The notes beneath the pieces are model-generated. The model saw only the letters and a program-made list of their open reading frames with translations. It ran no database searches and was not told the origin of the DNA. DNA of 48,412 nt from Bradyrhizobium genosp. SA-3 (GTDB lineage: Bacteria; Pseudomonadota; Alphaproteobacteria; Rhizobiales; Xanthobacteraceae). The stretch is taken from the NCBI RefSeq assembly GCF_004212635.1, contig NZ_PSRT01000064.1, positions 1 to 48,412 on the forward strand, written 5' to 3'. Positions 1-7,864 of the stretch are shown in pieces. The position numbers and the translations under genes were made by a program. Position 1 is the stretch's first letter, and each line of letters opens with the position of its first letter.

Positions 1-1
1 C

Positions 2-718
2 GTCACGCTCAACATGCTCGGTCGCGCCAAGAAGGTGATGATCGACAAGGAGAACACCACGATCGTCAACGGCGCCGGCAAGAAGGCCGACATCGAGGCG
101 CGCGTGGCCCAGATCAAGGCGCAGATCGAGGAGACCACCTCGGACTACGACCGTGAGAAGCTCCAGGAGCGTCTGGCCAAGCTCGCCGGCGGCGTCGCGG
201 TGATCCGCGTCGGCGGCGCGACCGAGGTCGAGGTGAGGGAGCGCAAGGATCGCGTTGATGACGCGATGCACGCGACCCGCGCGGCTGTCGAGGAAGGCAT
301 CGTCCCGGGCGGCGGCGTCGCCCTGCTCCGTGCCGCCGACGCGCTCAAGGGCCTGCGCACCAAGAACGACGACCAGAAGACCGGCGTCGAGATCGTACGC
401 AAGGCGTTGTCCTGGCCGGCCCGTCAGATCGCGCTCAACGCCGGTGAAGACGGCTCGGTCGTGGTCGGCAAAGTCTTGGAGAAGGATCAGTACTCTTACG
501 GCTTCGATGCGCAGACAGGCGAATACAGCAACCTGGTCTCCAAGGGCATCATCGACCCGACCAAGGTCGTGCGCACCGCAGTCCAGAACGCCTCCTCGGT
601 GGCGGCGCTGCTGATCACAACGGAAGCGATGGTTGCCGAGCTGCCGAAGAAGAACGCCGGCGGCCCTGCGATGCCTCCTGGCGGCGGCATGGGCGGCATG
701 GGTGGCATGGACTTCTGA
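2..718 (+). CDS. groEL: Chaperonin GroEL, C-terminal part (5' end outside window)
   Basis: Last 238 codons of the 60-kDa chaperonin subunit, which forms the double-ring folding chamber with GroES in the cytoplasm. The reading frame is open at the left edge. The sequence covers the end of the apical domain, the intermediate domain and the equatorial domain: it shows the conserved LAKLAGGVAVIRVGG segment, the EEGIVPGGGVALLR segment and the DPTKVVRTAVQNASSVAALL helix. It ends in the usual Gly-Gly-Met tail (GGGMGGMGGMDF). Nothing suggests inactivation. A strong terminator follows 34 bases after the stop. Bradyrhizobium genomes carry several groESL copies, and the visible part does not tell which one this is. 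It sits on the same side of the ybgC break as the recombinase, so it could belong to an integrated segment (inference). Confidence 0.97.
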   Translation, partial: VTLNMLGRAKKVMIDKENTTIVNGAGKKADIEARVAQIKAQIEETTSDYDREKLQERLAKLAGGVAVIRVGGATEVEVRERKDRVDDAMHATRAAVEEGIVPGGGVALLRAADALKGLRTKNDDQKTGVEIVRKALSWPARQIALNAGEDGSVVVGKVLEKDQYSYGFDAQTGEYSNLVSKGIIDPTKVVRTAVQNASSVAALLITTEAMVAELPKKNAGGPAMPPGGGMGGMGGMDF

Positions 719-751
719 TCCAGCCGCATCACGCGGACCACCAAACGCGAG

Positions 752-778
752 AACCCCGGCAGCAATGCCGGGGTTTTT
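752..778 (+). terminator. Rho-independent terminator after groEL
   Basis: Perfect 9-bp stem AACCCCGGC / GCCGGGGTT with a 6-base loop (AGCAAT); the T-run begins at the end of the right arm. It lies 33 bases after the groEL stop. Confidence 0.9.
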
Positions 779-1291
779 GTTTGCTCTTGCAATCTTTCTA
801 CCACGTTATTCTGGGCTCGCATTACGCGCGGCCCCGGCACCCCGGATCGTTGATAGGCCTATCTAGTTGCCAAGTATCGAATGGATCCATTGGCGTCAGA
901 TGCCGGACGGGCCCCCGCGCAGTGCTTCGGTCTTAAGGTCTACAATTCACCACCAGCAGCCAGATTTCATTGGTGGGCGAGCCGACGTTCCGCAGCAGCC
1001 ACTACGAGAGGCCGCGTGGCCTGAGAACGGCTCCGCTAGGCACGGCACCGAACAACAGACTTACGCCACCGTCACCCGCAAGTATTTTTACTCCGCTTTG
1101 CTTAGCAAATCTGCTCCCGACTACGCGCCTGATCGCCAGGAATGCCCTCACGCGCGCTGCGACACTTGAAGAATTTCATTTTCATTCGATGCCGCGGAAG
1201 TCAGGATGAGGGAAGCGCTGCGAGCAATCACTGCGGCTTGGCTGTGGCGCAGCGCGGAAATTTACGTTAGCTTCTGCTGGCGAGTTTGCAA
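779..1291. other. Intergenic stretch without a supported gene
   Basis: About 510 bases between the groEL terminator and the small gene upstream of the recombinase. Open frames exist (for example 867-1169 and 970-1209 on the plus strand), but their translations are rich in Arg/Pro/His, show no recognisable family and overlap each other. Base use is patchier and more A/T-rich than the flanking chromosome, as expected for accessory DNA. I see no tRNA, insertion sequence or clear inverted repeat. The promoter for the 1292-3180 gene pair should lie here, but I cannot point to convincing -35/-10 boxes. Confidence 0.5.
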
Positions 1292-1480
1292 ATGCGTACC
1301 CGCATCCGATCGCTCCGAGAACAACGGGCGATCATTCGAGCGCTTGACCCCTCCCATCCTCAGAGCTGGGATAATCCCGACAATGAGGAAATCTGGTTTG
1401 AGCTGGCGCGCGCCATCGGACGCCAGATCGCACGGGATGAAAATGACGGCTCGGCAGCAGCCGATAGAGGACCGGCATGA
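1292..1480 (+). CDS. Small hypothetical protein coupled to the recombinase
   Basis: 62 residues from ATG 1292; a TTG two codons upstream (1286) is an alternative start. It begins with a basic stretch (MRTRIRSLREQRAIIRAL), continues into an amphipathic, acidic middle containing NPDNEEIWFELARAIGRQ, and has no Cys motif, signal peptide or membrane segment. Its stop codon overlaps the recombinase start in an ATGA arrangement (1477-1480), so the two are probably translated together. I do not recognise a named family. From position alone it could be an accessory or directionality factor for the recombinase, or simply a leader gene. The tight overlap and biased amino-acid composition make a real gene likely. 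Confidence 0.6.
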   Translation: MRTRIRSLREQRAIIRALDPSHPQSWDNPDNEEIWFELARAIGRQIARDENDGSAAADRGPA

Positions 1481-3180
1481 CGACAAGGTCATCCAAGAAA
1501 ACGGCCGTACTATACGCCCGCTATTCCAGCGACATGCAAAAGGCGACCTCGATTGACGGTCAGCTATTGCTCTGCCGGAAGGTCGCATTGCGCAACAGCC
1601 TCGATATTATCGGGGAGTTTGTGGATGCCGCAAAATCTGGCCTTACCGAAGGTGCACGGGACGGCTATCAGCGCTTGCTCAACGGTGTGCGAAAACATGA
1701 CTTTGACGTGGTCGTCGTAGAGCACTTTGACCGCTTGTCGCGCGATCCCGCAACTATCCAGCGTCTCAAGCAGGTTTTCGAGTTCAATGGCGTTGAGTTA
1801 ATGGATCAGAAAGGCGTCTATGCGACAGCCACGGACATCAGCATCGCAAGTCTCTACAATACGATTTACAAGCCGCAGCTCGCCGAGAAGGTTCGGCGCG
1901 GCCATGACAACGCTGTTACTAACGGAAGAATTCCTGGCTCATACGCCTATGGGTATCGGCCGAAACCAGGCGCGCCCGGCGAGCGGACGATCGATGAGGA
2001 CGAAGCGAAGGTTGTGCTCCGCATCTTCACCGAATATGCGGCTGGCCGCTCGACTCGAAGTATCGCCGCTGATCTCACCCGCGAAGGCGTGCCCTCACCA
2101 GGGGCAATTCGTCACAAGAACAAGGCGGGACGCACCACCTGGAATCATCAGTGCATCACGGGCGGTCGGCATGGTCGCGGCATTATCGGTAACGATCTAT
2201 ACATCGGCGAGATACATTGGAACGTTCGCTCGACGATTATCAACCCGGAAACGCAGAAGAAGCAGAAGCGCCGCAATCCAGAGGAACGGCACATCATAGT
2301 CAAAAAGCCCGAGCTGCGGATCGTTCCGCAAGTGCTCTGGGATCGAGCGCAGAAGGTTCGTAGCGTGCGCGCCGTGCACATGTTCGGGCCGACAGGCAAG
2401 CCGCGGCGTCGCATCGTGATCCCGCGTAATAACGAGCACCCGCTTGCCGGGGTGCTCCGGTGCGGGGTCTGCAATGGCCATATGCGAATCGCTCAATCCT
2501 CCCGTAACGGCGCACCTCGCGCTGCATGCGCGAACGCGCATCAGCGGGGCACCTGCGAGCATACCCGCAGCTTTGACATGGACGTTTTGCTCGAAGATGC
2601 CTCCGCCAAGATCGAAGTGAAATTGCTTTCGCCAAGAGCCATTGAAGAGGCAATGCATGCTTGGAAGGTGGAGCGCAAAAACGATCGGAACAAGAGCAGC
2701 GGATACGCCAAGCTAGATCGTCGGCGCCGCGTGTTGACTACCGAGATCGAACGTCTGTCATATGCCATCGCAAATAGCCGTCGGAAGCCGGATGAGTTGC
2801 TCAAGCGGATCGATGAGTGTGACTTGGAACGGGAAAGCGTAGAAGAGCGCATGCGGCTGCTGGGCGGTGGCGGCGAAAATGTCATCCCCTTCGACCACCC
2901 GAAATTCGGTGACCGATACCGTTTGGAGGTTAGAAGGCTTGTCACAGCGCTCAAAACCAATCCTAAGGCGATCGAAACTCGTGTCGCCTTCCGCAACTTG
3001 ATTGACTGCATCGTGGTGCATCCGGTTCGCAAGCGAATGCCCTACGAATATACGCCCTACCTCAACAGCGTTGCCCTTTACGGCAAGAAGCTTTTCCCAG
3101 AAGGCCGCCGCACGGCGGAAGAAAGCAGTTCGTTTGCCTACTACGATAATGGCAAGTCAGAGAAATCCGTGTCCTCGTAA
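1477..3180 (+). CDS. Large serine recombinase
   Basis: 567 residues. The N-terminal resolvase domain (about 9-150) carries the YARYSS motif with likely nucleophile Ser17 and the DRLSRD motif with its arginines at 87-90. A recombinase domain follows (about 160-290), then a zinc ribbon with cysteines at 330, 333, 352 and 361, and a charged coiled-coil (about 385-465) typical of large serine integrases. These enzymes insert or excise phages, ICEs and other islands by site-specific exchange between short att sites. The length and all motifs look intact. The final six codons and the stop lie in DNA that is antisense to the neighbouring ybgC gene, so the 3' end reads across the presumed att junction. 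Base use is less GC-rich than in the housekeeping genes to the right. It is coupled to the 62-aa protein upstream. Confidence 0.93.
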   Translation: MTTRSSKKTAVLYARYSSDMQKATSIDGQLLLCRKVALRNSLDIIGEFVDAAKSGLTEGARDGYQRLLNGVRKHDFDVVVVEHFDRLSRDPATIQRLKQVFEFNGVELMDQKGVYATATDISIASLYNTIYKPQLAEKVRRGHDNAVTNGRIPGSYAYGYRPKPGAPGERTIDEDEAKVVLRIFTEYAAGRSTRSIAADLTREGVPSPGAIRHKNKAGRTTWNHQCITGGRHGRGIIGNDLYIGEIHWNVRSTIINPETQKKQKRRNPEERHIIVKKPELRIVPQVLWDRAQKVRSVRAVHMFGPTGKPRRRIVIPRNNEHPLAGVLRCGVCNGHMRIAQSSRNGAPRAACANAHQRGTCEHTRSFDMDVLLEDASAKIEVKLLSPRAIEEAMHAWKVERKNDRNKSSGYAKLDRRRRVLTTEIERLSYAIANSRRKPDELLKRIDECDLERESVEERMRLLGGGGENVIPFDHPKFGDRYRLEVRRLVTALKTNPKAIETRVAFRNLIDCIVVHPVRKRMPYEYTPYLNSVALYGKKLFPEGRRTAEESSSFAYYDNGKSEKSVSS

Positions 3181-3242
3181 TAGACACGGACCTGCATGTG
3201 GTGGCGGCCGTCGCGGATCTCGCCGTCGAGATGAGCTGTCAC
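3141..3242 (-). pseudogene. ybgC: Truncated YbgC acyl-CoA thioesterase (5' fragment)
   Basis: From GTG 3242 (preceded by AAGAGG at good spacing) the frame gives 33 residues that match the start of Tol-Pal-associated YbgC thioesterases, including the VRVYYEDTDFS motif with the catalytic-loop Asp. Intact members are about 140-150 residues long. Here homology stops after the DTDFS segment and the frame ends at 3141 in recombinase-side DNA. The hotdog fold cannot form, so the product is non-functional unless the remainder is restored by excision. In related genomes ybgC lies between ruvB and tolQ. Here ruvCAB lies upstream on the same strand as expected, but tolQRAB-pal is not in the window. This supports insertion into ybgC. 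Confidence 0.75.
3153..3182. other. Presumed attachment-site junction inside ybgC
   Basis: On the minus strand the ybgC frame reads HMQVRVYYEDTDFS, as in intact YbgC proteins, up to about base 3159. It then changes to DLPLS and a stop at 3141, whereas family members continue with Gly-(Val/Ile)-Val-Tyr-His. The loss of homology coincides with the end of the recombinase gene. The crossover should lie near 3156-3170. The other half-site must lie outside the window. Confidence 0.6.
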
Positions 3243-3310
3243 GTCGCGAGCCTCTTCGCTTGTCGGTAACCGGCCCGTTTTGCGCAAAAACAGGCGGTCG
3301 CGCAAGAGAG

Positions 3311-4234
3311 CTACGATACAACCGGCCGCCTCGTCCCACCCAGCGTCACCTCGACGATCTCGGGCGGCACGCCGACGCGGAGCGGCATGATGCTGCAACC
3401 GAGGCCGCCGGAAATGATGACGTCGCATTTCAGCCTGATATGGCCATAGGCGAGCCGGATGCCGTGCTGCGGAGGAACCGCCGGCGACCAGCCGAGCAGG
3501 CGGACCTGGCCGCCATGGGTGTGGCCGGACAGTTGCAGCGCGACGCGCGGGGGCACGCGCGGCGCGATGTTGGGCTCATGCGCGAGCAGGATGATCGGCG
3601 CGTCGTCTGTGACCTTGGCGAGCGTCGCGTTGAGGTCGTCGGCACCGAAATGCACCATGCTGCGGAAGCGTCGCGCCGGCAGGAAGGCGAGCTGATCGCC
3701 GAGACCGGCGAGCCAGAACGGTCGGCCGTCCTTGGTCAGGCGCACGACATCGTTCTCGTAGACGGGGATGCCGGCTGCTTCCAGTGCGCGATGCGCGATA
3801 GTCGGGCCAAGTCCGGCCCGCTGCACGGTCTTGTCATCCCAATAATCGTGGTTGCCCATGACGGCATGAACGCCGAGTGGCGCCTTGAGGCCGGCCAGCA
3901 CTCTGGCCCATTCGCTCGACGGGATGATGCGCGTGACCTGGTGCAAGCCGGCGACATAGTCGCCGAGCAGCACGATGAGGTCGGCGTTCAGCGCGTTGGT
4001 GCGGTCGACGATGGCCTCGATCCGGTCCAGCGGCATCCACGGATCGCAGGCATGGATGTCGGCGATGACAGCGATCTTCAGCGGAAGATCCGCCGGCCAC
4101 TGCCGCGGGGTCGGATGATAGCGGGTGACGCGGAGCCGCAGCATCGGCTCGACGCCGACACCATAGGCCGCAGTCGAGCCGCCGAGGGCGGACAGGGCGC
4201 CAATGGAACGGATGAGATGACGGCGAGTGATCAT
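3311..4234 (-). CDS. Metallophosphoesterase with Tat-like signal
   Basis: 307 residues from ATG 4234. The N-terminus has a twin-arginine-like leader (MITRRHLIRS, then a hydrophobic Ala/Gly stretch to about 25), so export is likely. The calcineurin-type dinuclear metal site is complete: D59-x-H61, GD at 91-92, GNHD at 127-130, AHEP at 218-221 and GHTHGGQ at 237-243. It resembles YkuE/LpxG-like phosphoesterases, some of which act on lipid A precursors or phospholipids; the substrate here is not established. It follows the 289-aa duplicated-domain gene by about 105 bases on the same strand and lies 68 bases upstream of the broken ybgC. Confidence 0.88.
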   Translation of the reverse strand: MITRRHLIRSIGALSALGGSTAAYGVGVEPMLRLRVTRYHPTPRQWPADLPLKIAVIADIHACDPWMPLDRIEAIVDRTNALNADLIVLLGDYVAGLHQVTRIIPSSEWARVLAGLKAPLGVHAVMGNHDYWDDKTVQRAGLGPTIAHRALEAAGIPVYENDVVRLTKDGRPFWLAGLGDQLAFLPARRFRSMVHFGADDLNATLAKVTDDAPIILLAHEPNIAPRVPPRVALQLSGHTHGGQVRLLGWSPAVPPQHGIRLAYGHIRLKCDVIISGGLGCSIMPLRVGVPPEIVEVTLGGTRRPVVS

Positions 4235-4339
4235 GGACGCTCGATGGTGATGCTGCTTCTCGATGCGACCCGATTGAAGCGGAATTGGGGTGCGTTCGTG
4301 CAGACCGTCTGCATCCTGGTGCAGACGCCTGCACAGAAA

Positions 4340-5209
4340 TTACCAGCGGCTCTCGCCAATCAGCGCATCCAGCCGCGTCCTCACGTCGTCGGGCGCGCGG
4401 TAGTACCAGACGCCGCCGAGCAGATCGCGAAAACGTTCATTGACACGCGCCTCACGCTCGATGCGGTCGATCGTCGCGGCGCTGATCACGACTTCGAGGG
4501 GGCCCGCGGCCAGCAGAGACAGCAGCACCGGATTGGCTTCGATCTTCAAGATCTCCAGGATGAGGTCGATCATCTTGTCCGGATCGTCCTCGCGCAGGTC
4601 GCGCTCGAAATCCATGATCGCGAACAGATTGTCGTCCTGGTCGCGTTCGGATTTGGAATATTGCTCGACCCAGGCGCGGGCGAGTTCGACAACCGGCATG
4701 TTGGCGCAATCGAGCGGCTCGCGCGGCGTGCGCTGGGCCAGATGGTCGGCTTGCCAGGCCTCCCTATCGCCAAGTCTTGCAATACGCGCCATCAAGGGAT
4801 CGTCGGGATCGACGTGCACGCCGCCGAGCAGCCAACGCAGCCGGTCGTTGTGTTCGGCCTCGTGCTCGATGCGCGCGATCACCTCGGGACCGTGCGCATA
4901 GAGCAGCGCGAGCAGGAATTTGTCATTGATCTGCATCACCGTCGGCTTGTCGGCCTCGGCCTTGAGCACCTCCAGCACGAGGTCGAGCGCTGCTTGCGGC
5001 CGGCGGTGCGGCAGATGATCGAAATAGAGTTTTAAGGCCCAGATGCTGCCGACCTGATCGCGCCGGCTGACGCGTTGAAGCGCGCACCACATCGACGCCA
5101 GCTCGTCGAGCGGCATCGGATCGAGGAACGTCTCGGTCTCGTCAGGCGTGAGCAGCTGCGGCGCGGCCGCGATGACCTCGAGCAATCCGGTGACGTTCGT
5201 CGGCCCCAT
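4340..5209 (-). CDS. Duplicated-domain protein, DUF6869-like
   Basis: 289 residues from ATG 5209, which has GGAG at good spacing; a TTG at 5224 is the longer alternative. The sequence contains two related halves. Residues around 70-130 (an LDLVLEVLKAEAD helix, then IARIEHEAEHNDRLRWLLGGV) match the C-terminal region (IDLILEILKIEAN, then IDRIEREARVNERFRDLLGGV). Both halves share a Trp-rich start (around ASMWCALQ and ELARAWVEQY). This fits two tandem copies of the small helical DUF6869 domain. There is no signal peptide, membrane helix or catalytic motif. The function is unknown. It lies between ruvB and the metallophosphoesterase. Confidence 0.75.
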   Translation of the reverse strand: MGPTNVTGLLEVIAAAPQLLTPDETETFLDPMPLDELASMWCALQRVSRRDQVGSIWALKLYFDHLPHRRPQAALDLVLEVLKAEADKPTVMQINDKFLLALLYAHGPEVIARIEHEAEHNDRLRWLLGGVHVDPDDPLMARIARLGDREAWQADHLAQRTPREPLDCANMPVVELARAWVEQYSKSERDQDDNLFAIMDFERDLREDDPDKMIDLILEILKIEANPVLLSLLAAGPLEVVISAATIDRIEREARVNERFRDLLGGVWYYRAPDDVRTRLDALIGESRW

Positions 5210-5308
5210 TTCTTCCCACTCCAATCCGTGTGCGTGAGCGGCGATATCGTTCGCCGCGCGTTCGGATTAGTGATGGGATTGAACCCGTGGGTTCACCGTA
5301 TGCGGCAG

Positions 5309-6367
5309 TCAGTCGTCTTCGGACTGGTCGGTGCCGAACAAGCCGAACTGGGCAGCGTCGCGCGTGGGCTCGGCGAGACCGAGATGGCGAAAGGCGTGCG
5401 AGGTGAGCAGGCGGCCGCGCGGGGTGCGCTGGAGATAGCCGCACTGGATCAGATAGGGCTCGATGATGTCCTCGATCGCATCGCGCGGCTCGGACAAAGC
5501 GGCAGCCATAGTCTCGACGCCGACCGGGCCGCCGCCATAGTTCATCGCGATGGTCGTGAGGTAGCGGCGATCCATCGCATCGAGGCCCGCGGCGTCGACT
5601 TCGAGCGCGCTGAGGGCGTGGTCGGCGATCTTGCGGTCGATCTTGTCGGCGTCGGCGGCCGAAGCAAAATCGCGCACGCGGCGGAGCAGACGGCCCGCGA
5701 TACGCGGCGTGCCGCGGGCGCGGCGCGCGATCTCGTTGGCGCCGTCCGCGCTCATGCCGACATTGAGCACGCGCGCGCCGCGGCTCACGATGCTTTCCAA
5801 TTCCTCGATCGTGTAGAAATTGAGCCGGACCGGAATGCCGAAGCGGTCGCGCAAGGGATTGGTGAGAAGGCCGGCGCGCGTGGTGGCGCCGACGAGGGTG
5901 AATTTCGACAGCTCGATCTTCACCGAGCGCGCCGCCGGACCTTCGCCGATGATGAGGTCGAGCTGAAAGTCCTCCATCGCGGGATAGAGCACCTCTTCCA
6001 CCGCCGGACTGAGGCGATGGATTTCGTCGATGAAGAGCACGTCGCGCTCTTCGAGATTGGTGAGCAGCGCAGCGAGATCGCCGGCTTTGGCGATCACCGG
6101 CCCCGATGTGGCGCGAAAGCCGACGCCGAGCTCCTTGGCCACGATCTGCGCCAGCGTGGTCTTGCCGAGGCCGGGCGGGCCGACGAACAGCACATGATCC
6201 AGCGCCTCGCCGCGCTTGCGGGCGGCTTCGATGAAGATCGAGAGATTCTTGCGGGCCTGCTGCTGGCCGACGAAATCGGACAGCGACTGCGGGCGCAGCG
6301 CGGTGTCGCCGACATCATCGCTGCGGCGCTCGGGCGAGACCATGCGGCTGGCCTTGGGATCGCTCAC
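5309..6367 (-). CDS. ruvB: Holliday junction branch migration ATPase RuvB
   Basis: 352 residues from GTG 6367. RuvB is the AAA+ hexameric motor that, with RuvA, drives branch migration of Holliday junctions in recombination repair. Visible motifs: Walker A GPPGLGKTT, Walker B LFIDEIHRL, sensor 1 GATTRAG, the arginine finger region LRDRFG, and the C-terminal winged helix (QRTPRGRLLTSHAFRHLG). The length matches the family. It lies downstream of ruvA, separated by about 130 bases that hold a palindromic repeat, so the operon is interrupted by a repeat rather than tightly packed. Family and position make the assignment secure. Confidence 0.98.
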   Translation of the reverse strand: MSDPKASRMVSPERRSDDVGDTALRPQSLSDFVGQQQARKNLSIFIEAARKRGEALDHVLFVGPPGLGKTTLAQIVAKELGVGFRATSGPVIAKAGDLAALLTNLEERDVLFIDEIHRLSPAVEEVLYPAMEDFQLDLIIGEGPAARSVKIELSKFTLVGATTRAGLLTNPLRDRFGIPVRLNFYTIEELESIVSRGARVLNVGMSADGANEIARRARGTPRIAGRLLRRVRDFASAADADKIDRKIADHALSALEVDAAGLDAMDRRYLTTIAMNYGGGPVGVETMAAALSEPRDAIEDIIEPYLIQCGYLQRTPRGRLLTSHAFRHLGLAEPTRDAAQFGLFGTDQSEDD

Positions 6368-6386
6368 TCAGCGAACTCCATCAGAT

Positions 6387-6480
6387 CGTAGGGTGGGCAA
6401 AGGCGCCCTTCGCGCCGTGCCCACCATGTTTCCAATCGCTCCAAAGGTGGTGGGCACGCTGCGCTTTGCCCACCCTACGA
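6387..6480. repeat. Palindromic repeat family A, copy 1 (ruvA-ruvB gap)
   Basis: Long inverted repeat with outer arms CGTAGGGTGGGCAAAG and CTTTGCCCACCCTACG and inner GTGCCCACCA / TGGTGGGCAC arms. The same element recurs at 42409-42503 and, less well preserved, at 36926-37020. It would form a long hairpin in the ruv transcript. Confidence 0.85.
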
Positions 6481-6498
6481 GACTGACCATTGACGCGC

Positions 6499-7116
6499 TC
6501 ACTTCGCCAGTTCCTTCAGGCCGAGGCGTATGAGCTGCGCCGTCTCGGCATTCTCACCCGCGCTACGCGAGGCCGACGCAATCGCCGCAGCCGCCTGCGG
6601 CTGGCCGTAGCCGAGATTGACCAGTGCCGAGATCGCATCCGCCACGGGGCGCGGCGCGCGCTGGTCGTCGACGGCGCCGGCGAGATGCACCACGGCCGGA
6701 TCGACATTGGCAAAGGCCGGCGCTTTGTCCTTCAACTCGGTGACGATGCGCTCGGCGACCTTGGGGCCGACGCCCGGCGTGCGGGATACGGCGGCCTTGT
6801 CGCGCAGCGCGATGGCATTGGCGAGATCGGCCGGCGACAACGTGCCGAGCACCGCGAGCGCGACCTTGGCGCCGACACCCTGCACGGTCTGGAGCAGGCG
6901 AAACCATTCGCGCTCCTGGTCGGTGCGGAAGCCGAACAGTTTGATTTGGTCCTCCCGGACATAGGTCTCGATCGACAGCACGGCCGCTTCGCCCGGCGAC
7001 GGCAGATGCTGCAATGTGCGCGACGAGCAGTGCACCTGATAGCCAACGCCGCCGACGTCGAGGATGACGAAATCCTCGCCGTAGGAATCGATCAGGCCCT
7101 TGAGCTTGCCGATCAT
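6499..7116 (-). CDS. ruvA: Holliday junction DNA-binding protein RuvA
   Basis: 205 residues from ATG 7116, the normal length. RuvA forms tetramers that hold the four-way junction and load RuvB. Domain I (OB fold) starts with MIGKLKGLIDSYGEDFVI. Domain II has helix-hairpin-helix motifs (TVQGVGAKVALAVLG and TPGVGPKVAERIV). The C-terminal domain III (ISALVNLGYGQPQA to the end) contacts RuvB. It lies between ruvC (139-base gap containing a repeat) and ruvB. Confidence 0.98.
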   Translation of the reverse strand: MIGKLKGLIDSYGEDFVILDVGGVGYQVHCSSRTLQHLPSPGEAAVLSIETYVREDQIKLFGFRTDQEREWFRLLQTVQGVGAKVALAVLGTLSPADLANAIALRDKAAVSRTPGVGPKVAERIVTELKDKAPAFANVDPAVVHLAGAVDDQRAPRPVADAISALVNLGYGQPQAAAAIASASRSAGENAETAQLIRLGLKELAK

Positions 7117-7150
7117 ATCGATCCCTCGGACGCGGCAGGCACTTCTCTCT

Positions 7151-7234
7151 CGTCATGGCCGGGCTTGTCCCGGCCATCCACGCCTTCGCCACCAGAAAAG
7201 AACGTGGATGCCCGGGACAAGCCCGGGCATGACG
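7151..7234. repeat. Palindromic repeat between ruvC and ruvA
   Basis: Inverted arms CGTCATGGCCGGGCTTGTCC and GGACAAGCCCGGGCATGACG flank an imperfectly paired centre (ATCCACG / CGTGGAT). This REP-like hairpin is typical of Bradyrhizobium intergenic DNA. Confidence 0.8.
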
Positions 7235-7255
7235 AGCGTGATGTGTGTTGGCCGA

Positions 7256-7783
7256 TCATATGCCCACCACCTTCAGCCTGAGCGCGGTGCTCTGGCGGTG
7301 ATGGGCGTGGGTGATGGCGATGGCGAGCGCGTCGGCGGCGTCCGCCGACGGCGGCTCGGCCTTGGGCAGCAAAATCTTGAGCATCATCGCGATCTGTTGC
7401 TTGTCGGCGTGACCGGCGCCGACCACTGTCTTCTTGACCTGGTTCGGCGCATATTCGGCGACGCTGATGCCGAACATCGCCGGCGCCAGCATGGCAACGC
7501 CGCGGGCCTGGCCGAGTTTTAGCGTCGCGACGCCGTCCTTGTTCACAAAAGTCTGCTCGACCGCGGCTTCCATCGGCTTGTGATCGGACAGAATGGCCGC
7601 AAGCCCTTCGTGAATTGCGAGCAGCCGGCTCGACAGCGGCAAATCGTCCGGCGGTTCCACCGAGCCGCAGGCGACATAGATCAAACGATTGCCCTCCGCC
7701 TCGATCACGCCCCAGCCGGTGCGGCGCAGGCCGGGGTCGATGCCGATGATGCGAACGGGGCCACGAATCGGGAGCGCAGTCAT
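7256..7783 (-). CDS. ruvC: Holliday junction resolvase RuvC
   Basis: 175 residues from ATG 7783. The frame stays open upstream to 7969, but that part only translates repeat DNA, and family members start near MTALPIRGPVRIIGIDPG. RuvC is a dimeric Mg-dependent nuclease that cuts Holliday junctions symmetrically. The catalytic acidic residues are visible: the first Asp in IGIDPGLRRTGWG, a Glu in the AAVEQTFVNKD segment and Asp residues in the SADAADALAIAITHAH helix. First gene of ruvC-ruvA-ruvB on the minus strand. Confidence 0.97.
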   Translation of the reverse strand: MTALPIRGPVRIIGIDPGLRRTGWGVIEAEGNRLIYVACGSVEPPDDLPLSSRLLAIHEGLAAILSDHKPMEAAVEQTFVNKDGVATLKLGQARGVAMLAPAMFGISVAEYAPNQVKKTVVGAGHADKQQIAMMLKILLPKAEPPSADAADALAIAITHAHHRQSTALRLKVVGI

Positions 7784-7864
7784 GCGCCAGTGATAGCGGC
7801 TGGCCGCGGGATGCGAAACAGAAACAGAACGGAAGTAACAGGGGAAGTGTGGTGCTGCTCTTCG

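Noticed and set aside
867..1169. 100-codon open frame upstream of the recombinase
   Set aside because: No recognisable motif, poor start context, and an overlapping alternative frame; not enough support to call a gene.
3002..5035. 677-codon open frame on the plus strand
   Set aside because: Antisense to the metallophosphoesterase and the duplicated-domain gene; high-GC codon bias keeps the opposite frame open. No domain seen.
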